From JBBQVZ01 sp038211015 (GTDB lineage: Bacteria > Actinomycetota > UBA4738 > HRBIN12), in contig JBBQVZ010000120.1 in the NCBI GenBank assembly GCA_038211015.1, positions 1 through 10,383 on the forward strand: 10,383 nt of DNA. Reading direction: 5' to 3'. Both the position numbers and the translations under genes were made by a program. Shown one piece after another: positions 4,627 to 10,383 of the stretch (position 1 is its first letter; every line of letters begins with the position of its first letter). The notes beneath the pieces were generated by a model. That model saw only the letters and a program-made list of their open reading frames with translations, made no database searches and was not told the DNA's origin.

Positions 4627-5847
4627 CTATGATGCCTTCTTCTTGGGTTCAGTCTCGTCCTCATCCTGGTCGTCTTCTTCACCCTCGAAGGCAGCCGTCA
4701 TGATTTCATCGGCAGCGGCGCTCATGCCTTTGGTCACCTGGGCGTAGAGCAAGCTCATGCTGTAGCGGCTGTGCCCAAGCTGCTCCTGCACCCATTTGAT
4801 GTTCCCGGTGAGGGTAAGGAGATTCGTGGCCGCCGAGCGCTTCAGGTCGTAAGTTGTCAGGCCCTTGAACCCGAGCTTCTCGCCCGCCTCGTTGACGATC
4901 TTCCTGAGGTAGTCCATGTGCATGTAGGGCCCGTACACCTTGCCCTTACGCGGCCCCTCCTGGGTGCATACGCTGCCCGAGAGCTTCCCGGGGAACAGAA
5001 GTGTGTCGTCGCCCAGGCTGCCGAGGGTCGCCATATGCTCCATGAGGGCTTCCTTGGTGAAGCTGAACAGTTCGACCCTGCGCGGCTCCATGTTCTTCGT
5101 GTTGGGCTTCGCTGTCATCTTGCCGTTGACATTGACGACAGCCTTATCCACCCAGACGTACCCCTCCTTCAGGTGGACATCGCTAACCGTCAAAGCGAGC
5201 GCCTCGCTCGGCCTCAATCCGTGGGTGCCAAGCAGGAGAACGAGCGCTGTGTAGTGGGGATCGAGGGCCCCTGACAGGGCGCGTATCTCGGGCAGCGACA
5301 GTACGACCGGCTTCCTCTTGGGGGGTAGGTCCGGGAGGATGTCGCCCATCCTCGTGCAGGGGTTCACCTGGATCAGTTCATCGTTGACTGCGCGGGTCAG
5401 GACGCTGCGCAGGACGACGAACGCTTCTTTGACGCTGTGGGCGCTAGGCATGTACTTCCTTCCCGCGCCCTTCTCGCACCAGCGGACCCAGTCCTTGAGA
5501 GTGGCCTTGCGGATGTCGTTCAGCGAACGCTCGCCGAAGTACGGCTCCAGGAGCCTGCGGTAGTACCCCTCGTAGGAAGCCTTGGTCTTGGGACTTCTGT
5601 TGGTCCTGGACAGGTAGTGGGGGAGGTATCCGTCCTCCCAATACGTGCGGAACGCGATCTTCCCGGGCTGCGCGTCGAACCCCTTGCCGCTGACCAGCTC
5701 ACCCTTCTTGATCGCGGCGAAATCGTCAGCCTCCTGCTCGGTGTCGAATGTACTCGACGCCTGGTGTCTGTTCTCACGCCACTGCACCTTCCAGCCAGTG
5801 TCCGATGCCCTCGCGACCGGATACACGTAGACCCTGATGCTTCCCAT
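4627..5847 (-). CDS. Tyrosine-type site-specific recombinase (phage/island integrase)
   Basis: The 406-residue product follows the phage-integrase plan. Residues 1-60 are an N-terminal arm-type DNA-binding region (GWKVQWRENRHQASSTFDTE then QEADDFA), residues 66-165 a helical core-binding domain, and about 178-385 the catalytic domain. Catalytic residues seen are R212 (GTHGLRPSEALAL), K251 (PNTKN), H359 (LGHSRYS) and the probable nucleophile Y368 (LLYAQV). The second box reads TTYDLKRSAAT where H-x-x-R-H is usual: tyrosine replaces histidine and K336-R337 stands where R-[HK] is expected. The C-terminus is an acidic tail ending PKKKAS. It recombines attachment sites to insert or excise the island. 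ATG at 5847 is chosen for its ribosome site (AGGAGAT, about 8 bases upstream); an in-frame ATG at 5895 lacks one. It lies at the island edge next to a chromosomal gene, as expected for an integrase beside attL or attR. Confidence 0.9.
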   Translation of the reverse strand: MGSIRVYVYPVARASDTGWKVQWRENRHQASSTFDTEQEADDFAAIKKGELVSGKGFDAQPGKIAFRTYWEDGYLPHYLSRTNRSPKTKASYEGYYRRLLEPYFGERSLNDIRKATLKDWVRWCEKGAGRKYMPSAHSVKEAFVVLRSVLTRAVNDELIQVNPCTRMGDILPDLPPKRKPVVLSLPEIRALSGALDPHYTALVLLLGTHGLRPSEALALTVSDVHLKEGYVWVDKAVVNVNGKMTAKPNTKNMEPRRVELFSFTKEALMEHMATLGSLGDDTLLFPGKLSGSVCTQEGPRKGKVYGPYMHMDYLRKIVNEAGEKLGFKGLTTYDLKRSAATNLLTLTGNIKWVQEQLGHSRYSMSLLYAQVTKGMSAAADEIMTAAFEGEEDDQDEDETEPKKKAS

Positions 5848-5899
5848 GCCAGTATCTCCTGCTCGTGGTCCATCCGTTTTGGACCCTGCAATCATGATG

Positions 5900-5917
5900 A
5901 TGTTTCCGACATGTTTC
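5900..5917. repeat. Two ATGTTTC direct repeats at 11-base period upstream of the integrase
   Basis: ATGTTTC occurs at 5900-5906 and again at 5911-5917, separated by CGAC, so the copies sit about one helical turn apart. They lie between the integrase start and the DUF72 stop, in an AT-rich stretch. Evenly phased short repeats here could be integrase arm-type or excisionase sites, or an operator. Two seven-base copies can also arise by chance. Confidence 0.35.
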
Positions 5918-5952
5918 TGTAAAGGGCAGTTCGAAGCGATCTACAGTTGATA

Positions 5953-6702
5953 CTAGTTGCTAATAGGCCTCTGACCAGCCGTTTCAAGGATCGAAGCTAG
6001 CCTTTTCGCCATCTGCGGGCTTGCACCCTCGTCCTCGTGCTTGAAGTAGCAGAAGACATCGCTGCCGGCGGCGAGCGCCGGATCGATCCGGCCGGCCCAC
6101 TCTTTGAGCTCCTCGTCCGTGTACTCGGTCTTGCGCAGGCGGAGATAGCCGGCCGGCTCCCACGACAGGTCGTCGGGGCCGGGATCCTTGTCGTCGGTCT
6201 CGGCGACGCACCAGGCGACGCCTTGAGACAGCAGGAGATCCTTCGCTTCGGTCCACGACGGATGGCGGAACTCCATCGCGAAGCGCGGCACGCCGGGACC
6301 GGGCGGCGGAAGGTACCCGACGAACGCCTCGATCAGCTCACGCCGGTACTGCAACGACGGCGGGCACTGGAACAGCACGCAACCCAATCGGTCGCCGAGC
6401 GTCTTCCCCACCTCGAGGAAGGCGCGGACATCATCGTCGACGTCTTCGAGGCGCTTGAAGTGCGTGATCCGCTGGTTCGCCTTCAACGTGAACACGAACC
6501 CGGGCTGCGCCTGCTCGCGCCACGTGGTGAGTGACTTCTCGGTCGGGAACCGGCGGAACGTGTAGTTGATCTCGACCGAGGAGAGCTGCGAGGAGTAGTA
6601 CTCGAGCATCTCGCGGTTCTTGAGGCCTTCCGGATAGAAGACGCCGTGCTTCCACTCGTCGTACGCGAACCCCGACGTGCCCAGATAGAAGCTGCCGCTC
6701 AC
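5953..6702 (-). CDS. DUF72 domain protein (YecE-like TIM barrel)
   Basis: The 249-residue product starts VSGSFYLGTSGFAYDEWKHG and carries the DUF72 signatures: LGTSGFxYxxW-x-x-x-FYP, EYYSSQLSSVEINYTFRRFP, FVFTLKANQRITH, LGCVLFQCPPS, RFAMEFRHPSW, DDLSWEPAGYLRLRKTEY, and VFCYFKHEDEG near the end. The family forms a TIM-barrel-like fold and is widespread; its activity is not established. The longer open frame reaching 7440 is a GC-rich artefact, so the start is set at GTG 6702, where family similarity begins. No strong ribosome site is visible; translation may be leaderless, because the divergent hydrolase begins only 42 bases away. The 3' end (GQRPISN then TAG) is intact and abuts the island junction, so the gene tail may itself be the integration site. 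Codon use is clearly GC-richer than in the island. Confidence 0.88.
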   Translation of the reverse strand: MSGSFYLGTSGFAYDEWKHGVFYPEGLKNREMLEYYSSQLSSVEINYTFRRFPTEKSLTTWREQAQPGFVFTLKANQRITHFKRLEDVDDDVRAFLEVGKTLGDRLGCVLFQCPPSLQYRRELIEAFVGYLPPPGPGVPRFAMEFRHPSWTEAKDLLLSQGVAWCVAETDDKDPGPDDLSWEPAGYLRLRKTEYTDEELKEWAGRIDPALAAGSDVFCYFKHEDEGASPQMAKRLASILETAGQRPISN

Positions 6703-6744
6703 GGTGGCATGATGGCACGCATGGCGGCACCTGAGGAACAGCTC

Positions 6745-7389
6745 ATGATCGACGAGGGGCGCGTGCACGTCACCGGTGCGTACGCGCGGCCGGCGAAGCC
6801 GGCCGCGACGCTCGTGGTCGCTCACGGAGCCGGCGCGGGAATGGATCACCCGTTCATGGTGGGGTTCACGCGCGAGATGAACGACGAAGGGTTCGCGACG
6901 CTCCGGTTCAACTTCCCCTACATCGAGAACGGCCGCCGCTCGCCCGATCCGGCGCCGTTCCTCCAAGAGGCGTGGCGAGCCGCATTCGACGTCGCGAGCG
7001 GTCGCGCCAAGGGGGAGCCGGTGTGGGCAGGCGGGAAGTCGATGGGCGGGCGGATCGCGTCGATGGCCGTTGCCGACGGCATGCCCGCGGCCGGCCTCGT
7101 GTTCCTGGGCTATCCGTTGCACGCGCCGGGGAGGCCTGAGCGGATCCGAGACGAGCACCTGTACCGGATCGACGCCCCCATGATCTTCGTGGAGGGGACG
7201 CGCGACGTGTTCGCGTCGGCGGACCTGCTGGCCGGCGTGATCAAGAAGCTGAGCGATCGGGCGACGCTGATCTCGATCGAGGGCGGCGACCATTCGTTCA
7301 ACGTCAGGGGCGCCAAGCGCGACGCGCGCGAGATCGCCGCCGACCTGGCCCATACGGTGGCGCCCCTGATCAGAGAACGGGCGAGCTGA
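6745..7389 (+). CDS. Alpha/beta hydrolase (dienelactone hydrolase / KANL3-Tex30-like)
   Basis: The 214-residue product carries an alpha/beta-hydrolase core: TLVVAHGAGAGMDHPFM (oxyanion strand-loop), LRFNFPYIENGRRSPDP, the nucleophile elbow AGGKSMGGRIAS with S99, and LVFLGYPLHAPGRPE. Then come IFVEGTRDVFA with D154 and EGGDHSFN with H183, completing a Ser-Asp-His triad. G-x-S-M-G-G-R and the HGAGAGMDHPF loop match the small cytosolic KANL3/Tex30-like hydrolases often labelled dienelactone-hydrolase-like; the substrate is unknown. Start at ATG 6745 is chosen for GAGGA at 6733-6737 (7 bases away). In-frame ATGs at 6709, 6712 and 6721 would add up to 12 residues but lack ribosome sites and nearly touch the divergent DUF72 start. 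The stop overlaps the next start (TGATG), so it heads a coupled run. Confidence 0.87.
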   Translation: MIDEGRVHVTGAYARPAKPAATLVVAHGAGAGMDHPFMVGFTREMNDEGFATLRFNFPYIENGRRSPDPAPFLQEAWRAAFDVASGRAKGEPVWAGGKSMGGRIASMAVADGMPAAGLVFLGYPLHAPGRPERIRDEHLYRIDAPMIFVEGTRDVFASADLLAGVIKKLSDRATLISIEGGDHSFNVRGAKRDAREIAADLAHTVAPLIRERAS

Positions 7390-7679
7390 TGCCGCGCAAG
7401 AACCGACGCAACCCGGAGTACTTCCAGGCCCCCGAGGCACCCCCCGCCCGGGCCGACGCGCCGCTGTGGGCGCAGGTGCCGGGGTTCGACGTCCGGCACG
7501 TGGGTGGCCAGAAGGAATATCGGTGCCCGGGCTGCGACCACATCGTTCGCGAAGGGATCTGGCACCTGGTCGTGGTGCCCGAGGGCGATGCCGACGCCCG
7601 CCGCCACTGGCACACGGAGTGCTGGCGCGGGGAGCTCAAGCGCCTCGGCCGATATCGTGCACCCCAACGAGAGATGTGA
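7389..7679 (+). CDS. Small actinobacterial zinc-binding protein (HWHTECW motif)
   Basis: The 96-residue product has a basic N-terminus (MPRKNRRNPEYF), a proline/alanine-rich linker, then PGFDVRHVGGQKEYRCPGCD, HIVREGIWHLVVVP and RRHWHTECWRGELKRLG. The likely zinc ligands are C46, C49, H75 (or H73) and C78, giving a compact C-x2-C...H-x2-C finger. This small family is conserved in actinobacteria, where I recall it being annotated vaguely (for example as 'ATP/GTP-binding protein') without a nucleotide-binding motif; none is visible here. Function is unknown; binding a nucleic acid or protein through the finger is a guess. The ATG at 7389 shares a base with the hydrolase TGA, and its own TGA overlaps the next GTG, so expression should be translationally coupled in the 6745-8935 run. 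Confidence 0.82.
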   Translation: MPRKNRRNPEYFQAPEAPPARADAPLWAQVPGFDVRHVGGQKEYRCPGCDHIVREGIWHLVVVPEGDADARRHWHTECWRGELKRLGRYRAPQREM

Positions 7680-7867
7680 TCCGACCGACGATCTACGATG
7701 CCACGGTGGAGACCGCGAAGAACCTCGAGATCGCCACGCCCGCCTGTATCCCACCGAGCGAGTCGAAGCGCCTGCCCTGCGACCTGTGCGGGACGCCGAT
7801 GGAGCCGGAGCACGCCCACTACAGGTGTCCGGCCTGCCACTACATCCTTCCCTGCTGCGGCTGGTAG
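7676..7867 (+). CDS. Small zinc-ribbon protein (63 residues)
   Basis: This short frame encodes about 63 residues with a zinc ribbon at its C-terminal end: KRLPCDLCGTPMEPEHAHYR then CPACHYILPCCGW. C35, C38, C51 and C54 form two C-x2-C knuckles, and a further C60-C61 pair sits just before the end. The first knuckle plus PMEP-x-H and the second knuckle followed by a C-terminal CC pair resemble very small actinobacterial ribbon proteins of unknown function. The start is GTG at 7676, chosen because it overlaps the preceding TGA as GTGA. A GTG at 7706 would give 53 residues but leaves a gap without a ribosome site. It follows another zinc-binding protein directly. The next gene starts 52 bases downstream and may have its own promoter. 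Confidence 0.65.
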   Translation: MIRPTIYDATVETAKNLEIATPACIPPSESKRLPCDLCGTPMEPEHAHYRCPACHYILPCCGW

Positions 7868-7904
7868 GGCCGGGTTCCCGAGGGGCGGCGTCATACGCAC
7901 CGCC

Positions 7905-7910
7905 TATCAT
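7905..7910 (+). promoter_or_regulatory. Candidate -10 element (TATCAT)
   Basis: TATCAT fits the TANNNT -10 pattern and ends nine bases before the ATG at 7920, so a transcript from it would have an almost absent leader. The gene has no clear ribosome site (GTGAG abuts the ATG), which fits leaderless translation. No -35 is evident. Confidence 0.3.
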
Positions 7911-7919
7911 CCGCGTGAG

Positions 7920-8291
7920 ATGGCCGACCACGTCCGTGCGCGCGTGTGGGAGACGGGAGGCCGTTGGTACGCCCACATCATGGACGCGCCGGCGTTCATC
8001 GAGGTGACCGGCACCAGTCAGGAGCGCTGCGTCCAGGAGCTCCGCAAGCTCACGGGCGACGACGTGACGCTGACGATCGAGCTGGTTCCCCGGATCGTCG
8101 GCGTAGCGGAGGCGGCCGAGATCATGGACTGGGACAAGCGCCGCGTGGTGACGTACATCGACCGAGCGCAGTTCCCCGAGCCACTCACGTCGCTCGCGTC
8201 GGGACGCATCTGGCTCCGCGAGGACGTCGAGGCGTTCGCGGACGAGTGGCGAAGGCGTCATCCCCGTCCTGACGGAGCGCCGCCGGGATGA
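7920..8291 (+). CDS. HicB-like domain fused to AlpA/MerR-type helix-turn-helix
   Basis: The 123-residue product has two parts. Residues 4-55 (VRARVWETGGRWYAHIMDAP then AFIEVTGTSQERCVQELRKL) look like the HicB fold: a strand with [RK]-W-Y-x-A, a short loop, then a helix of the x-E-x-x-x-x-L-R type. Residues 58-113 (VGVAEAAEIMDWDKRRVVTY then IDRAQFPEPLTSLASGRIWL and REDVEAFADEWRR) are an excisionase/MerR-type HTH with the usual F-P-x-P...G-R-I-W-x-x-x-D-V-x-x-[FW] end. HicB proteins are usually antitoxins with DNA-binding tails, but no HicA-like toxin gene is adjacent, so here it is more likely a stand-alone regulator. The ATG at 7920 begins the conserved region. Its TGA overlaps the phosphatase ATG as ATGA, indicating coupling. 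Confidence 0.82.
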   Translation: MADHVRARVWETGGRWYAHIMDAPAFIEVTGTSQERCVQELRKLTGDDVTLTIELVPRIVGVAEAAEIMDWDKRRVVTYIDRAQFPEPLTSLASGRIWLREDVEAFADEWRRRHPRPDGAPPG

Positions 8292-8935
8292 GCCGCGTGC
8301 TCTACCTGATCCGGCACGGTCGCTCCGACTTCGACTCCGCCGAGATGTTCTCGACACCGCGCGGCGACCAATGGGATCCGCCGTTGTCCGAGGAGGGACG
8401 GCGACAGGCGCAGCTGCTCGCGGCTCGCCTTCGTGTGATGGAGCTGGACCCCGTGGCCGTCTACTGCTCGCCTCTGCGTCGGGCGCGCGAGACCGTCGCG
8501 CCCTATGCCGACGGCGGCGGGGTGGAGGTCGTCTTCGACGAAGGCCTGATCGAAGCGCACATCGGGGGCTGGGAGGGACTTCCGTTCGAGGAGATCGTGG
8601 CGAGCGACACGGAGCTGGTCCACCGCATCCGCAACCAGCAGGCCATCTGGAGCCGCGCCCCCGGTGGCGAGACCGAACGGGACTTCCGGGCCCGCGTCGT
8701 GACCGCGCTCGACTCGATACTGGCGAGTCACGCGGACGGTGATGTCGTGATCGTCGCGCACGGCGGCGTGATCAACGCGTACTGCGGTGAGGTCTTGGGC
8801 CTGCCATACGCGATGTTCTTCCTGCCCGAGAACACCTCGCTCAACAGCGTCGTCATCGAGGGCGATCGGCGGACCGTGCGCTTCCTGAACGACATCGCGC
8901 ATCTCACGGACCCGCAGCTGTTCGAGGAGGGTTAG
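8288..8935 (+). CDS. Histidine phosphatase (phosphoglycerate mutase-like)
   Basis: The 215-residue product has all the landmarks of the branch-1 histidine phosphatase superfamily. These are the LIRHGRSDFD box with R9 and the phospho-acceptor H10, PLSEEGRRQAQLLA, YCSPLRRARETVAPYA with a phosphate-binding arginine, GLIEAHIGGWEGLPFEEI with the likely acid E89, GGETERDFRARV, and VVIVAHGGVINAYC with the second catalytic H158. These soluble enzymes remove phosphate through a phosphohistidine intermediate; substrates range from phosphoglycerate to sugar or nucleotide phosphates, and sequence alone does not decide. Length is typical. ATG at 8288 overlaps the preceding TGA (ATGA), so no separate ribosome site is needed. 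It is the last member of the coupled run; the next gene has its own promoter and ribosome site 57 bases on. Confidence 0.92.
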   Translation: MSRVLYLIRHGRSDFDSAEMFSTPRGDQWDPPLSEEGRRQAQLLAARLRVMELDPVAVYCSPLRRARETVAPYADGGGVEVVFDEGLIEAHIGGWEGLPFEEIVASDTELVHRIRNQQAIWSRAPGGETERDFRARVVTALDSILASHADGDVVIVAHGGVINAYCGEVLGLPYAMFFLPENTSLNSVVIEGDRRTVRFLNDIAHLTDPQLFEEG

Positions 8936-8946
8936 GGAGGCCTGGC

Positions 8947-8952
8947 TATACT
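8947..8952 (+). promoter_or_regulatory. -10 element (TATACT) for the SCP2 gene
   Basis: TATACT, one base from the TATAAT consensus, stands out in very GC-rich surroundings 41 bases before the GTG at 8993. The best -35 candidate, TTCGAG at 8921-8926, is weak and its spacer is long (20 bases), so only the -10 is called. It lies in the 57-base gap after the phosphatase stop, implying separate transcription of the SCP2 gene. Confidence 0.5.
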
Positions 8953-8992
8953 CGGCGAGACCCGACCGACCCCGATTGCGAAGGAGTGATCC

Positions 8993-9376
8993 GTGGCCGT
9001 GAAGTTCCTGTCCGAGGAGTGGGCGCAGACCCTGAAGACCGAGCTGAACGCGAGCGAGAGCTTCAAGGAGGCCGCGGCCGGCAAGACGGCAACGATCCAG
9101 CAGGTGATCGGGGGTGGCGACGACGAGATCCACTACTGGATCAGCCTGGCAGACGGCGCCATCGACATGGGGATCGGCGATGCGGCCAGCGCCGACGCCA
9201 CGATCACCGAGACCTACGACACCGCGGTCGCGCTCGCGAAAAGCGAGCTGTCTCCGGTGACCGCGTTCATGACGGGCAAGGTCAAGATCGCCGGCAACAT
9301 GGGGATGCTCCTCGGCCTCCAGAACGTGCTCGCGCTCCTACCCGGCGCGATGGCTGGAATCGACGTCGAGTACTAG
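8993..9376 (+). CDS. SCP2 sterol-binding domain protein
   Basis: The 127-residue product is a stand-alone SCP2 domain: VKFLSEEWAQTLKTELNASE (helix 1), SFKEAAAGKTATIQQVI, EIHYWISLADGAIDMGIG (central strands), DAASADATITETYDTAVALA (the A-D-A-T-[IL]-x-x-x-Y-x-x-x-x-x-[LM] segment), then ELSPVTAFMTGKVKIAGNMG with the F-M-x-G-K-[IV]-K-[IV]-x-G-[DN] signature and a final hydrophobic helix. SCP2 folds make a hydrophobic tunnel that binds lipids, fatty acids or acyl-CoA, and single-domain versions are common in actinobacteria; the ligand here is unknown. GTG at 8993 is chosen because AAGGAG (8981-8986) precedes it by six bases. The stop TAG overlaps the tail of the convergent thioesterase by four bases, leaving no room for a terminator between them. 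Both could act on acyl-CoA or lipids, but convergent orientation gives no operon evidence. Confidence 0.9.
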   Translation: MAVKFLSEEWAQTLKTELNASESFKEAAAGKTATIQQVIGGGDDEIHYWISLADGAIDMGIGDAASADATITETYDTAVALAKSELSPVTAFMTGKVKIAGNMGMLLGLQNVLALLPGAMAGIDVEY

Positions 9377-9807
9377 GTCGCGTTCCGCTGCTTCTCCGTC
9401 GTCACCGAGAGCGTCGAGTGCGCCTTGGCCAGCAACCGCTCGTTCGGGCCCATGACGTCGGCCTCCGCGAACCCGAGCTGGCTCCCGATCTTCACCGATC
9501 GGCCCCTAGCCACGATCCTTCCCGGGCGTCCCGGGGAGAGGAACTCGATACTGAGCTGCACCGTCACGTGCCGTCGACCGGGTTGCAGGACGGTCCGTAC
9601 GGCCAAGCCCATCGCCGTGTCCGCGAGCGTGGCGAGGATGCCGCCGTGCACCAGGCCTTGCAGGTTGAGATGTTGGGGACCGGCCTCGAAGGCGGCCTCC
9701 ACCCGGCCGGGAGACGCGTCGACCAGCTCCACGCCCGCCCAGCGGTAGAACTCGCTGCCCTGCAGGCGATCTCGGAGACCCTGGATCAGCGCTTCCTGCT
9801 CGTCCAT
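9373..9807 (-). CDS. PaaI-type hotdog-fold thioesterase
   Basis: The 144-residue product has the hotdog thioesterase core of the PaaI/YigI group: FYRWAGVELVDASPGRVEAA, GPQHLNLQGLVHGGILATLA with the H-G-G turn (H54-G55-G56) and D63 on the long helix, DTAMGLAVRTVLQPG, HVTVQLSIEFLSPGRPGRIV, then ARGRSVKIGSQLGFAEADVM and a closing ALLAKAHSTLSV-like strand. Such enzymes hydrolyse acyl-CoA thioesters (phenylacetyl-CoA intermediates for PaaI, various acyl-CoAs for others); the substrate is unassigned. ATG at 9807 is clear: GGAGGG lies 7 bases upstream, and upstream frame has no protein-like sequence. Its TAG overlaps the SCP2 TAG tail to tail. It diverges from the lipoprotein gene at 9940 across 132 bases. 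Confidence 0.9.
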   Translation of the reverse strand: MDEQEALIQGLRDRLQGSEFYRWAGVELVDASPGRVEAAFEAGPQHLNLQGLVHGGILATLADTAMGLAVRTVLQPGRRHVTVQLSIEFLSPGRPGRIVARGRSVKIGSQLGFAEADVMGPNERLLAKAHSTLSVTTEKQRNAT

Positions 9808-9850
9808 CCTCGGACCCTCCCGGCTGCGTAGTCTCCCACGGAAGTAGCGT

Positions 9851-9880
9851 TTGACTGTTCCGACCGCGCGAACGCACAAT
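9851..9880 (+). promoter_or_regulatory. Candidate promoter for the BMP lipoprotein gene
   Basis: TTGACT at 9851-9856 matches the -35 consensus in five of six positions. CACAAT at 9875-9880 matches the -10 in four of six, with an 18-base spacer. The start codon is at 9940, leaving a leader of about 50 bases. Confidence 0.5.
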
Positions 9881-9892
9881 CCGGGACGCCGG

Positions 9893-9908
9893 GACCGGCT
9901 TACCGGTC
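9893..9908. repeat. Perfect inverted repeat in the leader of the BMP gene
   Basis: GACCGG (9893-9898) and CCGGTC (9903-9908) flank CTTA. It lies just downstream of the candidate promoter, where a repressor operator could sit; it could also be a small RNA hairpin. Six-base arms in GC-rich DNA are only modest evidence. Confidence 0.35.
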
Positions 9909-9939
9909 TGGGCAAGGGTATGAAGGGGAGGCGAAGTAC

Positions 9940-10383
9940 ATGCGTAGACGTTTCTTGCGGTTCGTCGTGCCGTTGCTCGTGCTGGGGGTCGTAGCGGCGG
10001 CGTGCGGCAGCGATGAGGAAACCCCCGCCGCCAGCGGTGCGACCGGTGAGACGGGCGCCACGGGTGCGACCGGCGCGGAGTGCAATGCCGACATCAAGGT
10101 CGGCATCGCGTTCGACGTCGGCGGTCTGGGCGACAAGTCGTTCAACGATGCGGCCAACGCCGGGGTCACGCAGGCGATCGCCGACGGACTCGTGTGTGAG
10201 GAGAACGTGGTCACGAACGAGGCCAACGCCTCGGGTTCCGATCGGACCCAGAACGTCCAAGCGCTCGCCGATGCCGGGTTCAACCTGGTCGTGGGCGTCG
10301 GGTTCGCGTTCTCACCGGACATCAACACGATCGCGCCGGACTTCCCCGACACCAGCTTCATGATCGTGGACGGGTACGCCACC
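9940..10383 (+). CDS. BMP-family (PnrA-like) ABC transporter substrate-binding lipoprotein, 5' part
   Basis: The first 148 codons are present; the gene runs past the right edge. It starts MRRRFLRFVVPLLVLGVVAA with an Arg-rich n-region and hydrophobic core, then AAACGSDEE: C22 is the probable lipidated cysteine, though the -3 position is Ala rather than the usual Leu. A low-complexity linker of GATGE/GATGA units follows, then ADIKVGIAFDVGGLGDKSFN, DAANAGVTQAI, NASGSDRTQNVQALADAGFN, VVGVGFAFSPDIN and FMIVDGY. This is the N-terminal lobe of BMP-family periplasmic-binding proteins (Med/PnrA/TmpC), which deliver nucleosides, or in some cases other ligands, to an ABC importer; here it is expected on the outer face of the membrane. 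GGAGG at 9927-9931 lies 8 bases before the ATG. Permease and ATPase genes would be expected beyond the window. Confidence 0.92.
   Translation, partial: MRRRFLRFVVPLLVLGVVAAACGSDEETPAASGATGETGATGATGAECNADIKVGIAFDVGGLGDKSFNDAANAGVTQAIADGLVCEENVVTNEANASGSDRTQNVQALADAGFNLVVGVGFAFSPDINTIAPDFPDTSFMIVDGYAT

Noticed and set aside
6703..7440. N-terminal extension of the DUF72 frame
   Set aside because: It is antisense to the hydrolase, whose catalytic triad is intact; DUF72 similarity begins only at the GTG at 6702.
7920..8291. HicAB toxin-antitoxin system
   Set aside because: Only a HicB-like domain is present; neither neighbour is a small HicA-like (dsRBD-fold) protein, so a toxin-antitoxin pair is not supported.
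7110..8357. 415-residue minus-strand open frame
   Set aside because: It lies opposite well-supported plus-strand genes (hydrolase, zinc proteins, HicB/HTH), is Arg/Ser-rich with no recognisable motifs, and is a typical long antisense frame in GC-rich DNA.
8258..9133. 291-residue minus-strand open frame
   Set aside because: It is antisense to the histidine phosphatase, which has complete catalytic motifs; the frame has no family features.
1..10383. tRNA genes, rRNA genes or CRISPR arrays
   Set aside because: No TPsiC-like segment with matching arms, no rRNA-like stretch and no regularly spaced repeats were seen by eye; in particular no tRNA is present at the integrase junction.

Overview
The window looks like chromosomal DNA from a high-GC actinobacterium (Actinomycetota), probably an uncultured or poorly characterised lineage. 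The right half is very GC-rich and carries families common in that phylum: a single-domain SCP2 protein, a zinc-ribbon protein with an HWHTECW motif, and a BMP-type lipoprotein with a Gly/Ala/Thr linker. It also uses GTG starts and TGATG/GTGA/ATGA stop-start overlaps. The phylum is an inference from these traits; no rRNA or tRNA gene is present.

There are two blocks. Positions 1 to about 5950 are an integrated accessory island with visibly lower GC, hypothetical genes, an insertion-sequence end, gene fragments and a tyrosine integrase. Positions about 5953 to 10383 are compact, ordinary chromosome. The junction is probably at the 3' end of the DUF72 gene, just upstream of the integrase.

Island, left to right: the 3' end of an IS3-family transposase with a probable right terminal inverted repeat (2-140). 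It interrupts a minus-strand gene whose first ~48 residues look like the N-terminus of a CBASS-type (SMODS) nucleotidyltransferase (141-286). Next is the C-terminal remnant of a zinc-ribbon protein (378-572) whose full-length paralogue is at 3090-3512. Then comes a three-gene plus-strand cluster: a 455-residue protein with PIN-like and HEPN-like motifs (599-1966), a cyclic-phosphate-processing receiver domain protein, cREC (2002-2361), and a zinc-ribbon protein (from about 2366). On the minus strand, the 140-residue zinc-ribbon gene overlaps a small helix-turn-helix gene by four bases (3512 to 2872). Divergent from that pair is a 228-residue protein with an internally duplicated ~50-residue domain (3808-4494). 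A minus-strand tyrosine integrase (4627-5847) with an atypical catalytic box closes the island.

Chromosomal block: a DUF72 (YecE-like) gene on the minus strand (5953-6702), then a tight plus-strand run of an alpha/beta hydrolase, two zinc-ribbon proteins, a HicB-like/HTH fusion and a histidine phosphatase (6745-8935). An SCP2 protein with its own promoter follows (8993-9376), then a convergent PaaI-like thioesterase (9373-9807) and the start of a BMP-family lipoprotein (9940 to the window end).

The most interesting candidate is the 599-2965 cluster. It pairs a putative RNase-like protein with a domain predicted to handle RNA 2',3'-cyclic phosphates, beside a broken CBASS-like gene, which fits a defence or RNA-conflict island. 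The domain calls come from motif reading only, so the functional model is inference.
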